Source of the DNA: Oxalobacter paraformigenes
GTDB taxonomy: Bacteria; Pseudomonadota; Gammaproteobacteria; Burkholderiales; Burkholderiaceae_D
Assembly: GCF_000158475.2 (NCBI RefSeq)
Contig: NZ_KI392031.1
Span: 248,001 to 312,000, forward strand
DNA: 64,000 nucleotides
Direction: 5' to 3'
Part shown: piece by piece, positions 8,601 through 19,507 of the stretch
Layout: every line of letters begins with the position of its first letter
Numbering within the stretch: the first letter of the stretch is position 1
Program-made: the position numbers and the translations under genes
Notes under the pieces: model-generated
Database searches by the model: none
Told to the model about the DNA's origin: nothing
The model's input: the letters and a program-made list of their open reading frames with translations, nothing else

Positions 8601-8844
8601 CGATCAGGCTTTTGTCAAAAACATCGAAAATGAACCGAAAGATATGGCCTTGTGCGAGGCCATGATCGTCATGGCGCACAAGCTGGATATGAAAGTGATT
8701 GCCGAAGGCGTCCAGAACGAGCGACAAAGATGGCTGCTTGCCGGTGCGGGCTGCGATTACGGACAGGGTTATCTTTTTTCCGAACCGCTTGCCGCGGCGG
8801 AATTTGAAAATCTTCTGGAAAAGAACAGGCAGGAAGTGTCCTGA
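5635..8844 (+). CDS. Membrane-bound GGDEF-EAL protein with PAS domains (c-di-GMP turnover)
   Basis: 1069 residues from the TTG at 5635. Order of parts: TM1 (about 13-33), a periplasmic Cache-like sensor of roughly 300 residues, TM2 (about 335-355), a short coiled coil, two PAS domains (about 390-510 and 515-635), GGDEF and EAL. The GGDEF signature is intact (GGDEF at 718-722). The EAL domain keeps EAL at 846-848, DDFGTG starting at 967 and a YLKID motif, so both cyclase and phosphodiesterase activity are possible. The likely role is sensing an extracytoplasmic ligand and adjusting c-di-GMP. The N-terminus is uncertain: an ATG at 5610 with a better ribosome site is one base out of frame across nine A's. 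Confidence 0.9.
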   Translation: MGKPGKKFPPVLRLILLFLPVALLICGGGYLYYLSQLRFIHEQNRKMEHETVLVGVVSINRSLEYVMQDVRVLYSNTDFKNMLDLPDRSNIDNVATDWIGFAEAKQVYQKIRWIDERGIERLRVNYADKKAFVVPENRLQDRRERYFFEDTNALEEGEMYVSPLDLNIENDRIERPFVPTIRFGMPVFNSKGQKKGILLLNYYAASMLKRFEQLTSMRGNAAWLVNRNGYWLRGPSNADEFGFMFDNHDLSMAARYPQAWERIRNAEEGQFVTRDGLWSFNTLTPLMAGTKTSTGSSEIFSGGQGAQDVSSYKWKVVTLLPLSAYNADLLYWGTKVVAISLALLALFFLGILFMVRLQEMRNQLLLNLEKRVEERTEDLNKVNAVLAQSEARLKSVFDNIPDLIWLKNTAGVYLTCNRAFENFFDLEENRIIGKTDAGLPTDRQADMLRPEGSRIIEEGKPEVMEQWVTNVQTGKRVFFDVIKAPVKTPDGRLIGVLGIARDITRRKEDEEKLQLAALVYKNSSEAILITNAKNEILAVNPAFERITGYTPAEIMGKDPKILSSGRQDKAFYKAMWDALGKKGFWRGELWNRKKNGEVYLAWLTINVVYNEDGSVRYYVELSNDFTEKKEAEDMIWRQANFDFLTGLPNRRMLLDRLQQEIVKVNQSGKKLALLFLDLDNFKDVNDTLGHDMGDLLLVDVAGRLNECVREIDTVSRLGGDEFAVILTELSDLRIAETVTQCMLRSLAQPYRLDGEIAYLSASIGMTVYPDDGTGIETLQKNADQALYAAKQAGRNRMSYFTASMQAAAQNRIRLANDMRIAVEEHQFEMLYQPIVELGTGKIHKAEALIRWHHPLRGIVSPAEFISIAEETGLILTISDWAFREVAREVGRWRERYYPGFQISFNISPALFQSKTDYSDWFDELARLKAPGSSIVMEITEGVLLVSNWQVIAQLTEFHRHGMEIALDDFGTGYSSLSYLKKFEIDYLKIDQAFVKNIENEPKDMALCEAMIVMAHKLDMKVIAEGVQNERQRWLLAGAGCDYGQGYLFSEPLAAAEFENLLEKNRQEVS

Positions 8845-8863
8845 TGTCCAGGCGGAGTAAATG

Positions 8864-8885
8864 AAAAAGGCCTGCATGGCAGGCC
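8864..8885 (-). terminator. Terminator of the gatCAB operon
   Basis: GGCCTGC (8869-8875) and GCAGGCC (8879-8885) with a 3-base loop. Read on the minus strand it ends in a T-run (complement of 8864-8868). It sits 20 bases past the gatB stop. Confidence 0.8.
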
Positions 8886-8904
8886 TGTTCAGATGGGGGC
8901 AGGA

Positions 8905-10368
8905 TCAGCCGGCCAGCTTTTTGCGAAGCAGTTCGTTGACCTGGACGGGATTGGCTTTGCCGCGCGTCGCTTTCATGACCTGTCCGACGAGTGAATTGAA
9001 CGCCTTGTCCCTGCCGGCGCGGAATTCCTCTACGGACCGGGCGTTATTGGCAAGCACTTCATCGATGATTTTTTCGATGGCTCCCGTATCCGAGATTTGT
9101 TTCAATCCCCTGGCGTCGATAATGTTATCGACGGCGTCCGCTTCGGCCGGATGCGTTTCCCACAGAACACCGAAAATTTCCTTGGCGATCTTGTTGGAAA
9201 TGGTGTTGTCGGCAATCCGTTTCATCAAAAGCGCCAGTTGTTCCGGCATGACGGGAACGTCGGCCATACTGATGCCTTCCCGGTTCAGCGCGGAAGAAAC
9301 GTCGCCCATCAGCCAGTTGGCGTTTTGTTTGGCCAGTGGTTTGCCGGTCAGGGAAACCAGTTTTTCGTAATAGGCGGCCATCGCCTTGGACTGGGTCAAA
9401 ACGGTAGCGTCGTATTCCGGCAAGCCGTAATCGCTAATGAAACGCCGGCGCATGGCGTCCGGCAATTCCGGCATGCCGCTTCTGACCCGTTCGATCCATT
9501 CGGAAGAGATGACGAGAGGCGGAAGGTCGGGGTCGGGGAAGTAGCGGTAATCATCGGAATCTTCCTTGGTACGCATTTCGCGCGTTTCCCGTTTGTCGGG
9601 ATCGTAAAGGCGCGTTGCCTGAACGACCTGTCCGCCGCTTTCGATCAGCTCGATCTGGCGCTCGACTTCATAGTTGATCGCGTCTTCCAGATTGCGGAAG
9701 GAATTCAGGTTCTTGACTTCGCACCGGGTGCCCAATACGGTCGATCCGGCCGGCCTGACTGAAACGTTGGCGTCGCAACGGAAAGAACCTTCCTGCATGT
9801 TCCCATCGGAAATGCCCAGCCAGGTAACCAGCGAATGCAGGGCTTTCGCATAGGCGACTGCCTCGGCGGCGCTGCGCATGTCCGGTTCGGTCACGATTTC
9901 GAGAAGCGGGGTACCGGCGCGGTTCAGGTCGATGCCCGTCATGTCGGCGAATTCCTCATGCAGGGATTTGCCCGCGTCTTCTTCCAGATGGGCGCGTGTC
10001 AGATTGACGGTCTTGATGTAGCTTTCCCTGCCTTTTTGTTCGACAATGCAGTCGATTTTACCGCCCAGCACAACCGGTTTTTCGAACTGGCTGATCTGGT
10101 AGCCTTTCGGCAGATCGGGATAAAAATAGTTTTTCCGGGCGAAAACCGATACGGGGGCGACCTGCGCGCCGGTAGCCAGACCGAACTGGATGGCTTTTTC
10201 AACCGCGCCCCGGTTCATGACCGGCAATACCCCTGGCAGGGCCAGATCGACCGGACAGGCCTGTGTGTTGGGTTCGGCGCCGAAGCTCGTCGAGGCGCCG
10301 CTGAAGATTTTGGATACGGTTGAAAGTTGTGCATGTGTTTCAAGACCGATGACTACTTCCCACTGCAT
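8905..10368 (-). CDS. gatB: Asp/Glu-tRNA amidotransferase subunit B
   Basis: 487 residues. The start at 10368 gives the usual opening [15 protein letters not shown]; a longer in-frame version adds 25 unlike residues. GatB is the kinase-like subunit that phosphorylates mischarged Glu-tRNA(Gln) or Asp-tRNA(Asn) and receives ammonia from GatA. Visible: [10 protein letters not shown], the [15 protein letters not shown] segment, [25 protein letters not shown], a [12 protein letters not shown] motif and the C-terminal YqeY-like tail ending in LRKKLAG. It is third in gatC-gatA-gatB on the minus strand, followed by a terminator. Confidence 0.97.
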   Translation of the reverse strand: MQWEVVIGLETHAQLSTVSKIFSGASTSFGAEPNTQACPVDLALPGVLPVMNRGAVEKAIQFGLATGAQVAPVSVFARKNYFYPDLPKGYQISQFEKPVVLGGKIDCIVEQKGRESYIKTVNLTRAHLEEDAGKSLHEEFADMTGIDLNRAGTPLLEIVTEPDMRSAAEAVAYAKALHSLVTWLGISDGNMQEGSFRCDANVSVRPAGSTVLGTRCEVKNLNSFRNLEDAINYEVERQIELIESGGQVVQATRLYDPDKRETREMRTKEDSDDYRYFPDPDLPPLVISSEWIERVRSGMPELPDAMRRRFISDYGLPEYDATVLTQSKAMAAYYEKLVSLTGKPLAKQNANWLMGDVSSALNREGISMADVPVMPEQLALLMKRIADNTISNKIAKEIFGVLWETHPAEADAVDNIIDARGLKQISDTGAIEKIIDEVLANNARSVEEFRAGRDKAFNSLVGQVMKATRGKANPVQVNELLRKKLAG

Positions 10369-10456
10369 AGTGTTTCCTTTGGTTTGGGTGACGGAAAAAC
10401 CGCCGAAAATATTTTCTGTTGCAGGCCGGAAAACCGGCCACATCCTTGATACGGCA

Positions 10457-11908
10457 TCAGGCCGGCGCTTTGAGGTGCCAGTCCGTGACTTGCTGATACT
10501 GATGGGCGATATTCAAAAGCCGGGTTTCATCGAAGTAATTGCCCGTCAGTTGCAGGCCGACCGGGCGGCTGGCATGGTTGCCCTGTCCGAAACCGCAGGG
10601 GATGGACATGCCCGGCAAACCGGCCAGATTGGTCGAAAGCGTGAAAATATCGCCGAGATAGTTGGCAACGGGATCGTCCGCCTTGTCGCCGAGATTCCAG
10701 GCGACAGTCGGAGAGACCGGCCCCATGATCACCTCGCATTCCCGGAAGGCGTTTTTATAGTCTTCCGCGATCAGGCGCCGGATTTTCTGGGCCTGGATGT
10801 AATAGGCGTCGTAATAGCCGTGGCTCAGTACATAGGTGCCGACAAGGATGCGGCGCTGGACTTCGTCGCCGAAGCCTTCCGAACGGGTTTTGCGATACAT
10901 GTCCTGAAGATCGGTATAGTTTTCCGCGCGGAAGCCGTAACGGACGCCATCGAAACGGCTGAGATTGGACGAGGCTTCCGCCGGAGCGATGACGTAATAG
11001 GCCGGGATGCACAGGGCGGTGTTTTTCAGGGAAATATCGACCAGTTTCGCGCCCAGTTTTTCGTATTCTTTCAGGGCGTTCCGAATGGGCTGTTCGACTT
11101 CCGGGGAAAGCCCGTCACTGAAGTATTCGCGCGGGATGCCGATGCGCAATCCTTCCAGAGGCCGGTTCAGACAGCCGGTATAGTCTTCGGGACTTTTTTC
11201 GAGACTGGTTGAATCCTTCGGGTCAAAGCCGGTCATTTCGTTCAACAGCAGGGCGCAGTCCTCGGCGGTTTTGGCAATCGGCCCGCCCTGGTCCAGCGAT
11301 GAGGCGTAAGCGATCATGCCGTAACGGGAAACCAGGCCGTAAGTCGGCTTGATGCCGGTCACGCCGCAAAAAGCGGCGGGCTGGCGGATCGAGCCGCCGG
11401 TATCGGTCGCGGTGGCAGCCGGAGTCAGGCGTGCCGCCACCGCGGCAGCGGAACCACCGGACGAGCCGCCGGGTACGGCATCCGGATCCCAGGGATTTCT
11501 GACGGGGCCAAAGTATGAATTTTCATTGGACGACCCCATGGCGAATTCGTCGCAGTTCAGCTTGCCGAGGTGAACCATGCCGGCATCCTGCAATTTCTGC
11601 ACGACGGTGGCGTTGAACGGACTCGTGTAATTGGCCAGTATTTTCGATCCTGCAGTCGAGCGCCAGTCTTTCGTGACGAAAATATCCTTGTGGGCAATGG
11701 GAACGCCTGTTAAGGGATGCGCCTCGTTTTTGGCGAGCCGTTCGTCAGCGGCGGCAGCCTGTTTCAGGGTCAGCGTTTCATCGACGTGCAAAAAGGCATT
11801 GAGTTCGCTGTCGCCGATCCGTTTCAGAAACAGTCGGGCCAGCTCGGTTGCGGAAATCTGTTTTGTCTGCAAAAGCGCAGACAGTTCCGATAGGGTTTTG
11901 GTATGCAT
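10457..11908 (-). CDS. gatA: Asp/Glu-tRNA amidotransferase subunit A
   Basis: 483 residues. Amidase-signature enzyme that hydrolyses glutamine and channels ammonia to GatB. The Lys-Ser-Ser triad is visible: Lys in PIAHKDIF, the Gly/Ser-rich signature [13 protein letters not shown], and the nucleophile segment [14 protein letters not shown]. Length is normal. The ATG at 11908 begins [13 protein letters not shown]. It lies between gatC and gatB with short gaps (54 and 88 bases), so all three are one transcript. Organisms carrying GatCAB usually form Gln-tRNA and/or Asn-tRNA indirectly; which one applies here depends on genes outside the window. Confidence 0.97.
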   Translation of the reverse strand: MHTKTLSELSALLQTKQISATELARLFLKRIGDSELNAFLHVDETLTLKQAAAADERLAKNEAHPLTGVPIAHKDIFVTKDWRSTAGSKILANYTSPFNATVVQKLQDAGMVHLGKLNCDEFAMGSSNENSYFGPVRNPWDPDAVPGGSSGGSAAAVAARLTPAATATDTGGSIRQPAAFCGVTGIKPTYGLVSRYGMIAYASSLDQGGPIAKTAEDCALLLNEMTGFDPKDSTSLEKSPEDYTGCLNRPLEGLRIGIPREYFSDGLSPEVEQPIRNALKEYEKLGAKLVDISLKNTALCIPAYYVIAPAEASSNLSRFDGVRYGFRAENYTDLQDMYRKTRSEGFGDEVQRRILVGTYVLSHGYYDAYYIQAQKIRRLIAEDYKNAFRECEVIMGPVSPTVAWNLGDKADDPVANYLGDIFTLSTNLAGLPGMSIPCGFGQGNHASRPVGLQLTGNYFDETRLLNIAHQYQQVTDWHLKAPA

Positions 11909-11962
11909 GGGTTTGATAACGTCTAAAAATCCGGGTTTTGGGCGAACGGGAATAGCCGTCCC

Positions 11963-13498
<1,536 letters not shown>

Positions 13499-13499
<1 letters not shown>

Positions 13500-13535
13500 A
13501 TGAAAACAGGCACGTGCGACGTGCCTGTTTTCATT
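13499..13535 (+). terminator. Perfect 17-bp hairpin between mreB and mreC (attenuating terminator)
   Basis: The arms at 13499-13515 and 13519-13535 are exact reverse complements with only a GCG loop; the 3' arm contains four T's followed by CATT. It begins at the last base of mreB and lies 50 bases before mreC. In this position it most likely acts as a partial terminator or an mRNA 3'-end stabiliser. Confidence 0.75.
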
Positions 13536-13584
13536 GACGACGTCGCCGGCGCGATTTCGTTTTTTGTATCCGGTAAGTTTTTTG

Positions 13585-14502
13585 ATGCAATACGGACCAC
13601 CACCTCTTTTCAAACAGGGAACGCCCGCGCGGGTAAAAGTCGTTGTGTTTGTCCTGGCTGCCATTGCGCTGCTTTTCATCGATTCCCGTTTGCAGGTGCT
13701 TGGCCGGGTACGTCACGTCATCGGCATGGCGATTTATCCGGTTCAACGGGCTGCCATGGTGCCGCGCGATCTTTTTGAAGCCGCAAGCGAGTATCTGACG
13801 TCTGCCGGTACGCTGCATGAAGAAGTCAGCCAGATGCGGCAGAAGGAAATGCAGGATGCCCAATTGCTTCAGCGGGCGCAGTTTCTTGAAAACGAAAACG
13901 GCCATTTGCGCGAGTTGCTGGGCATGAGCAAGCGCGTCAGTGTCCCATCGGTCCCGGCCGAAATTCTGTACGATGCCCGAAACACGTTCGTTCGCAAGGT
14001 CATATTGAACAAGGGCTCGAAAAACGGGGTGCTTCCCGGCCAGCCGGTCATTGACGAAAAAGGCGTGATCGGACAGGTTACCGAGGTGTATCTCACTACC
14101 TGCGAGGTGACGCTTTTGACGGACAAGGATCAGGCCATTCCTGTTTTGAATGTCCGGAGCGGTGAGCGCAGTGTGGCTTACGGAAGAGGCCAGTCCGGTT
14201 ATCTCGAACTGCGTTTCATGATGGCGAATGCCGATATTCAGGCTGACGACATACTGGTGACTTCCGGAATAGACGGGGTGTATCCGGCGGGTCTGGCGGT
14301 CGGCAAGGTCGCGAAAATACGCGACAGTTCCAGCGGGTCGTTCGATCACATCATTTGCGAGCCGGTAGCCGGTATCAACCGGAACCGGCAGGTGCTCATC
14401 CTGTTGTCCGACACCACGGTGATACCGCGGCCGGTTTCCGGAGAAAGAGCGGCCGGTGCCCGCAAGCGGGCTGCACCCAAACAGAATGAAGCGGGGAAAT
14501 AA
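13585..14502 (+). CDS. mreC: Rod shape-determining protein MreC
   Basis: 305 residues from the ATG at 13585 (MQYGPPPLFKQG). A short cytoplasmic tail is followed by one membrane segment (about 20-38), a coiled-coil region (about 65-110) and a periplasmic double beta-barrel domain with DARNTFVRKVILNKGSKNGV and GVIGQV motifs. MreC links MreB filaments to PBP2 and RodA in the periplasm. The C-terminus is a basic Ala/Pro/Lys tail. Second gene of the operon, 3 bases ahead of mreD. Confidence 0.93.
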   Translation: MQYGPPPLFKQGTPARVKVVVFVLAAIALLFIDSRLQVLGRVRHVIGMAIYPVQRAAMVPRDLFEAASEYLTSAGTLHEEVSQMRQKEMQDAQLLQRAQFLENENGHLRELLGMSKRVSVPSVPAEILYDARNTFVRKVILNKGSKNGVLPGQPVIDEKGVIGQVTEVYLTTCEVTLLTDKDQAIPVLNVRSGERSVAYGRGQSGYLELRFMMANADIQADDILVTSGIDGVYPAGLAVGKVAKIRDSSSGSFDHIICEPVAGINRNRQVLILLSDTTVIPRPVSGERAAGARKRAAPKQNEAGK

Positions 14503-14505
14503 GTC

Positions 14506-15030
14506 ATGAGTGGAATAAAACAGACCCCTGAACGCATTTTGCTTCCGGTCAGCCCCGTTTTTATCGCGCTGAGTCTCTTCGTGGCGTTTCTGCTGAATCT
14601 CCAGCCCTGGGGACACTGGGTCGGCGTACCCGATTTTGTAGCGCTTGTGCTCGTTTTCTGGGGGATTCATCAGCCGCGTCGCGTCGGTATCGGCATTGCT
14701 TTCTGCATGGGCCTGTTGATGGACGTCAATGACGCGACCCTCCTGGGGGAAAACGCGCTGGCTTATACCCTTCTGAGTTATTTCGCGATTACCCTGCACC
14801 GGCGGGTGCTCTGGTTTCCGCTGAAAAAGCAGGGCTGGTATATCCTTTTTTTGCTCTTGTCTTCCCGGCTGGTCCAGATGCTGGTGCAGTTTATCGTCAG
14901 TCATCGCACCGCCAGCTGGTTTTATCTGATAGACAGTTGTGTCGGCACCTTGTTGTGGCCGGTCGTCACGATGATTCTGCTGGCGCCCCAGCGCCAGTCA
15001 GTCGATACGGATGTGGATCGTTCCTTATGA
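14506..15030 (+). CDS. mreD: Rod shape-determining protein MreD
   Basis: 174 residues, an integral membrane protein with about five hydrophobic helices. MreD is the membrane partner of MreC in the elongasome. Family cues: LPVSPVFIALSLFVAFLLN near the start, WVGVPDFVALVLVFW, and the MGLLMDVNDATLLGENALAY stretch. The ATG lies 3 bases after the mreC stop, indicating translational coupling. Confidence 0.92.
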   Translation: MSGIKQTPERILLPVSPVFIALSLFVAFLLNLQPWGHWVGVPDFVALVLVFWGIHQPRRVGIGIAFCMGLLMDVNDATLLGENALAYTLLSYFAITLHRRVLWFPLKKQGWYILFLLLSSRLVQMLVQFIVSHRTASWFYLIDSCVGTLLWPVVTMILLAPQRQSVDTDVDRSL

Positions 15031-15115
15031 TACGGGCAGGGATTCCAGTTGTCCGCTTGTGGAATGGATGGCCGCTCCTGTCTGGCGGCAATAGCGGTTT
15101 TGGCGTGCAGACATT

Positions 15116-17086
15116 ATGGCGAATCTGAACGATACCGGCAGGGATCTCCGGAATTTCCGGAAGCGGATTATGGCTCTGGCCGTTTTCGTGCTGGTCTGTT
15201 TTTTTCTGCTGCTTTTGCGTTTTGTCTGGCTACAGGTCGTCAGGCACAGCAATTATGTGGCCCAGGCCGAAGAGAACCGGATCTCGATCGTGCCGACGAT
15301 GCCTTCACGGGGGATCATTACCGATCGTAACGGCGTGGTGCTGGCCAACAATTATTCCGCTTATACCCTTGAAATCACGCCTGCCAAGATTGACGGAAAA
15401 ATAAATGAGGTGATTGACGAACTGGCCCGGTTTATTGAAATCACGCCTTACGAACGTAAACGTTTCAAAAGACGAATGGAAGAAACGAAGCGTTTTGAAA
15501 GCATTGTCCTGAAGTCCAAGCTGACCGATGAAGAGGTCGCGCGTTTTACGGTCCGGCGTTACGGTTTTCCCGGCGTGGAAGTGCAGGCGCGCATGTTCCG
15601 GCAATATCCGCTGGGTGAAGTCGCCGCCCATGCGATCGGCTATATCGGGCGCATCAGCCAGAAGGATATCGACCGTTTGCCGGAAGAGGAAGACACCAAT
15701 TATCAGGGGACGACCCACTACGGAAAGGAAGGGATCGAGAAGAGTTACGAGCGGGTGCTGCATGGCGTAACCGGGTATGAGGAAATGGAAGTGTCGGCAA
15801 GTGGACGGGCCGTTCGCACTCTTTCCACACACTCGACTGTTCCGGGCAACAATCTGGTGCTCTCGATTGATATCGAGCTCCAGAAGGTGGTGGAAGAGGC
15901 ATTTGGCAAACGGCGCGGCGCCCTGATCGCCATGGATCCGGCAACAGGAGAGATTCTCGCCTATGTTTCCAAACCGACTTTTGATCCCAATCTGTTTGTG
16001 GACGGGATCGACCAGCAAAGCTGGGATGAGCTGAATACGTCGATCAACCGGCCGCTGATCAACCGGCCGATTCGCGGCGCTTACCCTCCGGGTTCGACCT
16101 ACAAGCCGTTCATGGCGCTGGCGGCGCTCGAACTGGGATACCGGACACCGCAGGCGGCCATCAGCGATCCGGGTTATTTTGTTTACGGCAATCACCGTTT
16201 CCGGGACGACAAGGCGGGTGGCCATGGCCTGGTGGATATGTATAAATCCATCGTCCAGTCGTGCGATACGTATTACTATATCCTCGCTGCGGAAATGGGG
16301 GTCGATACCATGCACGATTACATGAAACAGTTCGGTTTCGGTGAACTGACCGGTATCGATCTCGCTCATGAAAGAAAGGGCATTTTGCCTTCGATGGAAT
16401 GGAAGCGGAAAGCGTACAGGAATCCGAATCAGCAAAAGTGGTATCCCGGCGAAACGATTTCGCTTGGCATCGGACAGGGGTATAACACCTTTACGCCATT
16501 GCAACTGGCGTATGCCACGGCGTTGCTGGTCAATAACGGATCGGCGGCGCGGCCTCATCTGGTCAAGGAAATCGAGGATGGCGTTACGCACGAAAGAAAG
16601 CCTGTCGTGACCGAGACAGTCAAACTGGATATCAGGCAGGAAAACATCGACGTGATCAAGAAGGCCATGGTCGGGGTAACCAGGGAAGGGACGGCTGCCC
16701 GGGTTTTCGGGGGGGCGGGATATGTTTCCGGCGGCAAGACGGGAACGGCACAGGTAATTGGCATCGGCAAAAACGAGAAATACAATGCGGCCGCTCTGGC
16801 GGAGCACAAACGGGATCATGCCCTTTATACGGCGTTCGCTCCGGTGGACAATCCGAAAATCGTGATTGCGCTGATTGTCGAAAACGCCGGGTTCGGCGCG
16901 TCCGCTGCGGCGCCCATTGCGAAAAAAGCCATGGATTATTTCTTTTTGGGCAAGAGACCGGCGACAGAGGTAACGGGCCATGCGGTTCCGGAACAGCCGG
17001 AGGATTATCCCGAAGAACCGGATGACGTGTTGCAGCCGATAATGACGCCGGCGTTGCCCGAAGAAGAAAATACGGAACAAGAGTGA
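15116..17086 (+). CDS. mrdA: Penicillin-binding protein 2 (elongasome transpeptidase)
   Basis: 656 residues. One N-terminal membrane anchor (about 18-37), a pedestal domain (opening near MPSRGIITDRNG), and a transpeptidase domain. The active-site Ser is S327 in PPGSTYK, the second motif is SCD in VQSCDTYYY as usual for PBP2, and KTG is at 541-543 (GGKTGTAQV). PBP2 crosslinks septum-independent peptidoglycan during cell elongation, with RodA as glycosyltransferase. The C-terminal tail after about 610 is acidic and Pro/Glu-rich. It is followed within 8 bases by rodA. Confidence 0.96.
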   Translation: MANLNDTGRDLRNFRKRIMALAVFVLVCFFLLLLRFVWLQVVRHSNYVAQAEENRISIVPTMPSRGIITDRNGVVLANNYSAYTLEITPAKIDGKINEVIDELARFIEITPYERKRFKRRMEETKRFESIVLKSKLTDEEVARFTVRRYGFPGVEVQARMFRQYPLGEVAAHAIGYIGRISQKDIDRLPEEEDTNYQGTTHYGKEGIEKSYERVLHGVTGYEEMEVSASGRAVRTLSTHSTVPGNNLVLSIDIELQKVVEEAFGKRRGALIAMDPATGEILAYVSKPTFDPNLFVDGIDQQSWDELNTSINRPLINRPIRGAYPPGSTYKPFMALAALELGYRTPQAAISDPGYFVYGNHRFRDDKAGGHGLVDMYKSIVQSCDTYYYILAAEMGVDTMHDYMKQFGFGELTGIDLAHERKGILPSMEWKRKAYRNPNQQKWYPGETISLGIGQGYNTFTPLQLAYATALLVNNGSAARPHLVKEIEDGVTHERKPVVTETVKLDIRQENIDVIKKAMVGVTREGTAARVFGGAGYVSGGKTGTAQVIGIGKNEKYNAAALAEHKRDHALYTAFAPVDNPKIVIALIVENAGFGASAAAPIAKKAMDYFFLGKRPATEVTGHAVPEQPEDYPEEPDDVLQPIMTPALPEEENTEQE

Positions 17087-17093
17087 TATACCT

Positions 17094-18206
17094 ATGGATA
17101 CTCCTTATCAGGACGTGATTCGCAACAAACTGAAAAGCTGGCTGGCCGTTTTTGACGGGCCGCTGGCGCTGATCGTTTTCCTGATCATGTCGGTAGGCAT
17201 TGTTACCCTGTATTCGGCAGGTATTGATTTCCCGGGGCGGGTTGAAGACCAGTTGCGAAATATTCTGATCGGTTTCGCCATTATGTGGATTGCGGCCAGT
17301 GTTCCTCCACAGACGCTGATGCGTTTTGCCGTGCCGATTTATACCTTCGGTATCGCTTTGCTTCTGGCTGTCGCCATGTTCGGGCTGATCAAGAAAGGAG
17401 CGCGGCGCTGGCTGAATATCGGGATCGTCATTCAGCCTTCCGAAATCATGAAAATTGCCCTGCCGCTGATGCTGGCCTGGTTTTTCCAGAAACGGGAAGG
17501 CCATATCGGCTGGAAAGAGTATCTGATCGCCATGGGAATTCTGGCGATACCGGCCGGGCTGATTATGAAACAGCCCGATCTGGGGACGGCTCTTCTGGTG
17601 GCGGCGACCGGCTTTTACGTCATTTTTCTGGCCGGCCTGGCCTGGAAAGTCATTATCGCCATGTTTGTTGCCGGTGCTGCCAGTCTGCCGATTGTCTGGA
17701 CCTTGCTGCACGATTATCAGAGGCACCGGGTCATGATGCTGATCGACCCTTCGTCCGATCCGCTCGGCAAGGGATTTCATATTATCCAGTCGGTTATCGC
17801 TATCGGATCGGGCGGGATAACGGGCAAGGGATGGTTACAGGGAACGCAGGCTTATCTGCATTTTATTCCAGAGCGGACAACCGACTTTATTTTTGCGGTT
17901 TTTTCCGAGGAGTTCGGACTGATCGGCAATATCGTTCTGATCATTCTGTATCTGCTTTTGATCGCGCGCGGGCTGATGATTGCGATGAATGCCTCGACCG
18001 TTTTCGCCAGACTGCTTGCCGGGGCTATTACCATGATGTTTTTCATGTATGCCTTCGTCAATATGGGCATGGTCAGCGGCATTTTGCCGGTTGTCGGCGT
18101 GCCCCTGCCGTTCATGAGTTATGGCGGGACGGCGATGGTGACGCTGGGACTCGGCACCGGCATTTTGATGAGTATCCAGCGGCATCGCAAGCTGGTGCAG
18201 ACCTGA
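17094..18206 (+). CDS. rodA: Peptidoglycan glycosyltransferase RodA
   Basis: 370 residues with about ten membrane helices. SEDS-family polymerase that extends glycan strands from lipid II together with PBP2. Visible SEDS markers: GARRWLNIG, QPSEIMKIALPLMLAWF, the KQPDLGTA motif, the RVMMLIDPSSDPLG loop, GSGGITGKGW, and PERTTDFIFAVFSEEFG. The DLGT Asp is the residue implicated in catalysis in this family. Starts 7 bases after mrdA. Confidence 0.96.
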   Translation: MDTPYQDVIRNKLKSWLAVFDGPLALIVFLIMSVGIVTLYSAGIDFPGRVEDQLRNILIGFAIMWIAASVPPQTLMRFAVPIYTFGIALLLAVAMFGLIKKGARRWLNIGIVIQPSEIMKIALPLMLAWFFQKREGHIGWKEYLIAMGILAIPAGLIMKQPDLGTALLVAATGFYVIFLAGLAWKVIIAMFVAGAASLPIVWTLLHDYQRHRVMMLIDPSSDPLGKGFHIIQSVIAIGSGGITGKGWLQGTQAYLHFIPERTTDFIFAVFSEEFGLIGNIVLIILYLLLIARGLMIAMNASTVFARLLAGAITMMFFMYAFVNMGMVSGILPVVGVPLPFMSYGGTAMVTLGLGTGILMSIQRHRKLVQT

Positions 18207-18397
18207 ACAGGCCGGCATTTCCCGTCGCGTTGCCTTCTTCCGACACGCGTTCCGCTGTTTGCCGGCCTTGCCGGATGAAAGAAAACGGCAAGTTGGGTTA
18301 TACTTTAAGCGGTTGATGCGCTTTTATCGCACATTTTTTCTTTTTCAAACTGTTTTGAAAGCAGGCGATTTCAAAACGGTTTTCAGCGTCGGGCAGG

Positions 18398-19402
18398 GTG
18401 AAGAGGGTGTCTGGAAAAAATCGCAAATGGCTGGTTTTGACGGCGATGCTGGCATCGGCTTGCGCCCTGATATTGTCCGGTTGCGGTACAACGCCTGATT
18501 TGCCGGGGAAAACCGCTTCTGCGAAAACGGGCAAGGTCAAAACGAAAAAGGGCGGCGGCTATTATCTGGACGACGGCCCGATGGATGAGGTGCCGGACAA
18601 TCTTCTTGATGTGCCCGATGCCGAACCCAGGGTGGAAAAGCTGGCTCGCGGTCCCAACAAACCGTATGTCGTGTTCGGCCAGAGCTATGTTCCCATGACG
18701 CAGATGAGCGAATACAGGAAAAGAGGGATCGGCAGCTGGTACGGCAAGAAATTCCACGGGCAGAAAACCTCATCCGGCGAACCTTACGACATGTTCAAGA
18801 TGACGGCGGCTCATCCCACCTTGCCCATTCCGAGTTATGCGCGCGTGACGAGTCTGGAAACCGGAAAGCAGGTTATCGTCCGGGTCAATGACCGCGGGCC
18901 TTTCCTGTCCAACCGCCTGATCGATCTGTCCTATACGGCGGCCTACAAGCTGGGTTATCTGGAAAAGGGCAGCGGGCAGGTGGAAGTCGAGTTGCTGTTG
19001 CCTGATGAAATCGAACGGATCAATCTGGCGAAGAAAGACGCTTCTTCGCCGATTGGCCCGCAGCCGGTGGTCATTGCCGCCGCCAGCGAGGGCGGTGACC
19101 GGACAAAAGCGGCACCGCCGGCAGCGAACGTGAGCCAGCCGGATGCAAGGGGCACGAAAACGGCATCTGGCGGCCCGGCTTATTATCTTCAGCTGGGCGC
19201 CTATCAGGAGGCCAGCAATGCCCAGTCTTATCAGGCGAAATTTTCTCTGGACTGGGCGCATAAACTGCCGTCACTGGAAGTCGTGCAGTCGGGGAATTTT
19301 TACAAGCTGTTTGCCGGGCCTTTCAATACGCTGGCCGAAGCGACGCAGGCGGTGCAGGAAATGAGGAGCATGGGGACGAATTCTTTTGTCGTCCGCCGGT
19401 AA
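18398..19402 (+). CDS. rlpA: Rare lipoprotein A (septal-ring lytic transglycosylase RlpA)
   Basis: 334 residues from a GTG at 18398 (a second GTG at 18407 is possible). Lipoprotein signal with lipobox LSGC. A double-psi beta-barrel domain follows, with GIGSWYGKKFHGQKTSSGE, MTAAHPTLP and RVNDRGPF, which carry the catalytic acid region of RlpA. Then comes a linker rich in Ala and Pro and a C-terminal SPOR domain (YYLQLGAY ... LFAGPF) that binds denuded glycans at the division site. It trims naked glycan strands. It is last in the mre/mrd operon, separated from rodA by 190 bases, and followed by a terminator. Confidence 0.93.
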   Translation: MKRVSGKNRKWLVLTAMLASACALILSGCGTTPDLPGKTASAKTGKVKTKKGGGYYLDDGPMDEVPDNLLDVPDAEPRVEKLARGPNKPYVVFGQSYVPMTQMSEYRKRGIGSWYGKKFHGQKTSSGEPYDMFKMTAAHPTLPIPSYARVTSLETGKQVIVRVNDRGPFLSNRLIDLSYTAAYKLGYLEKGSGQVEVELLLPDEIERINLAKKDASSPIGPQPVVIAAASEGGDRTKAAPPAANVSQPDARGTKTASGGPAYYLQLGAYQEASNAQSYQAKFSLDWAHKLPSLEVVQSGNFYKLFAGPFNTLAEATQAVQEMRSMGTNSFVVRR

Positions 19403-19460
19403 AGAGAGTTTGGCGGGAAGGGCGGCTACCGTTTTGCGCGGGAGAAGGGCGGAAAAAATG

Positions 19461-19492
19461 AAAAAGGCAGGTATTGCGCGCCTGCCTTTTTT
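19461..19492. terminator. Bidirectional terminator between rlpA and dksA
   Basis: AAAAAGGCAGG (19461-19471) and CCTGCCTTTTTT (19481-19492) flank a 9-base loop. The A-tract on one side and T-tract on the other let it serve both convergent genes. Confidence 0.85.
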
Positions 19493-19507
19493 GTTTTCGT
19501 CCCCATT

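Noticed and set aside
13531-14904. 457-codon minus-strand frame
   Set aside because: Antisense to mreC and mreD; no domain.
15305-17080. 591-codon minus-strand frame
   Set aside because: Antisense shadow of the PBP2 gene.
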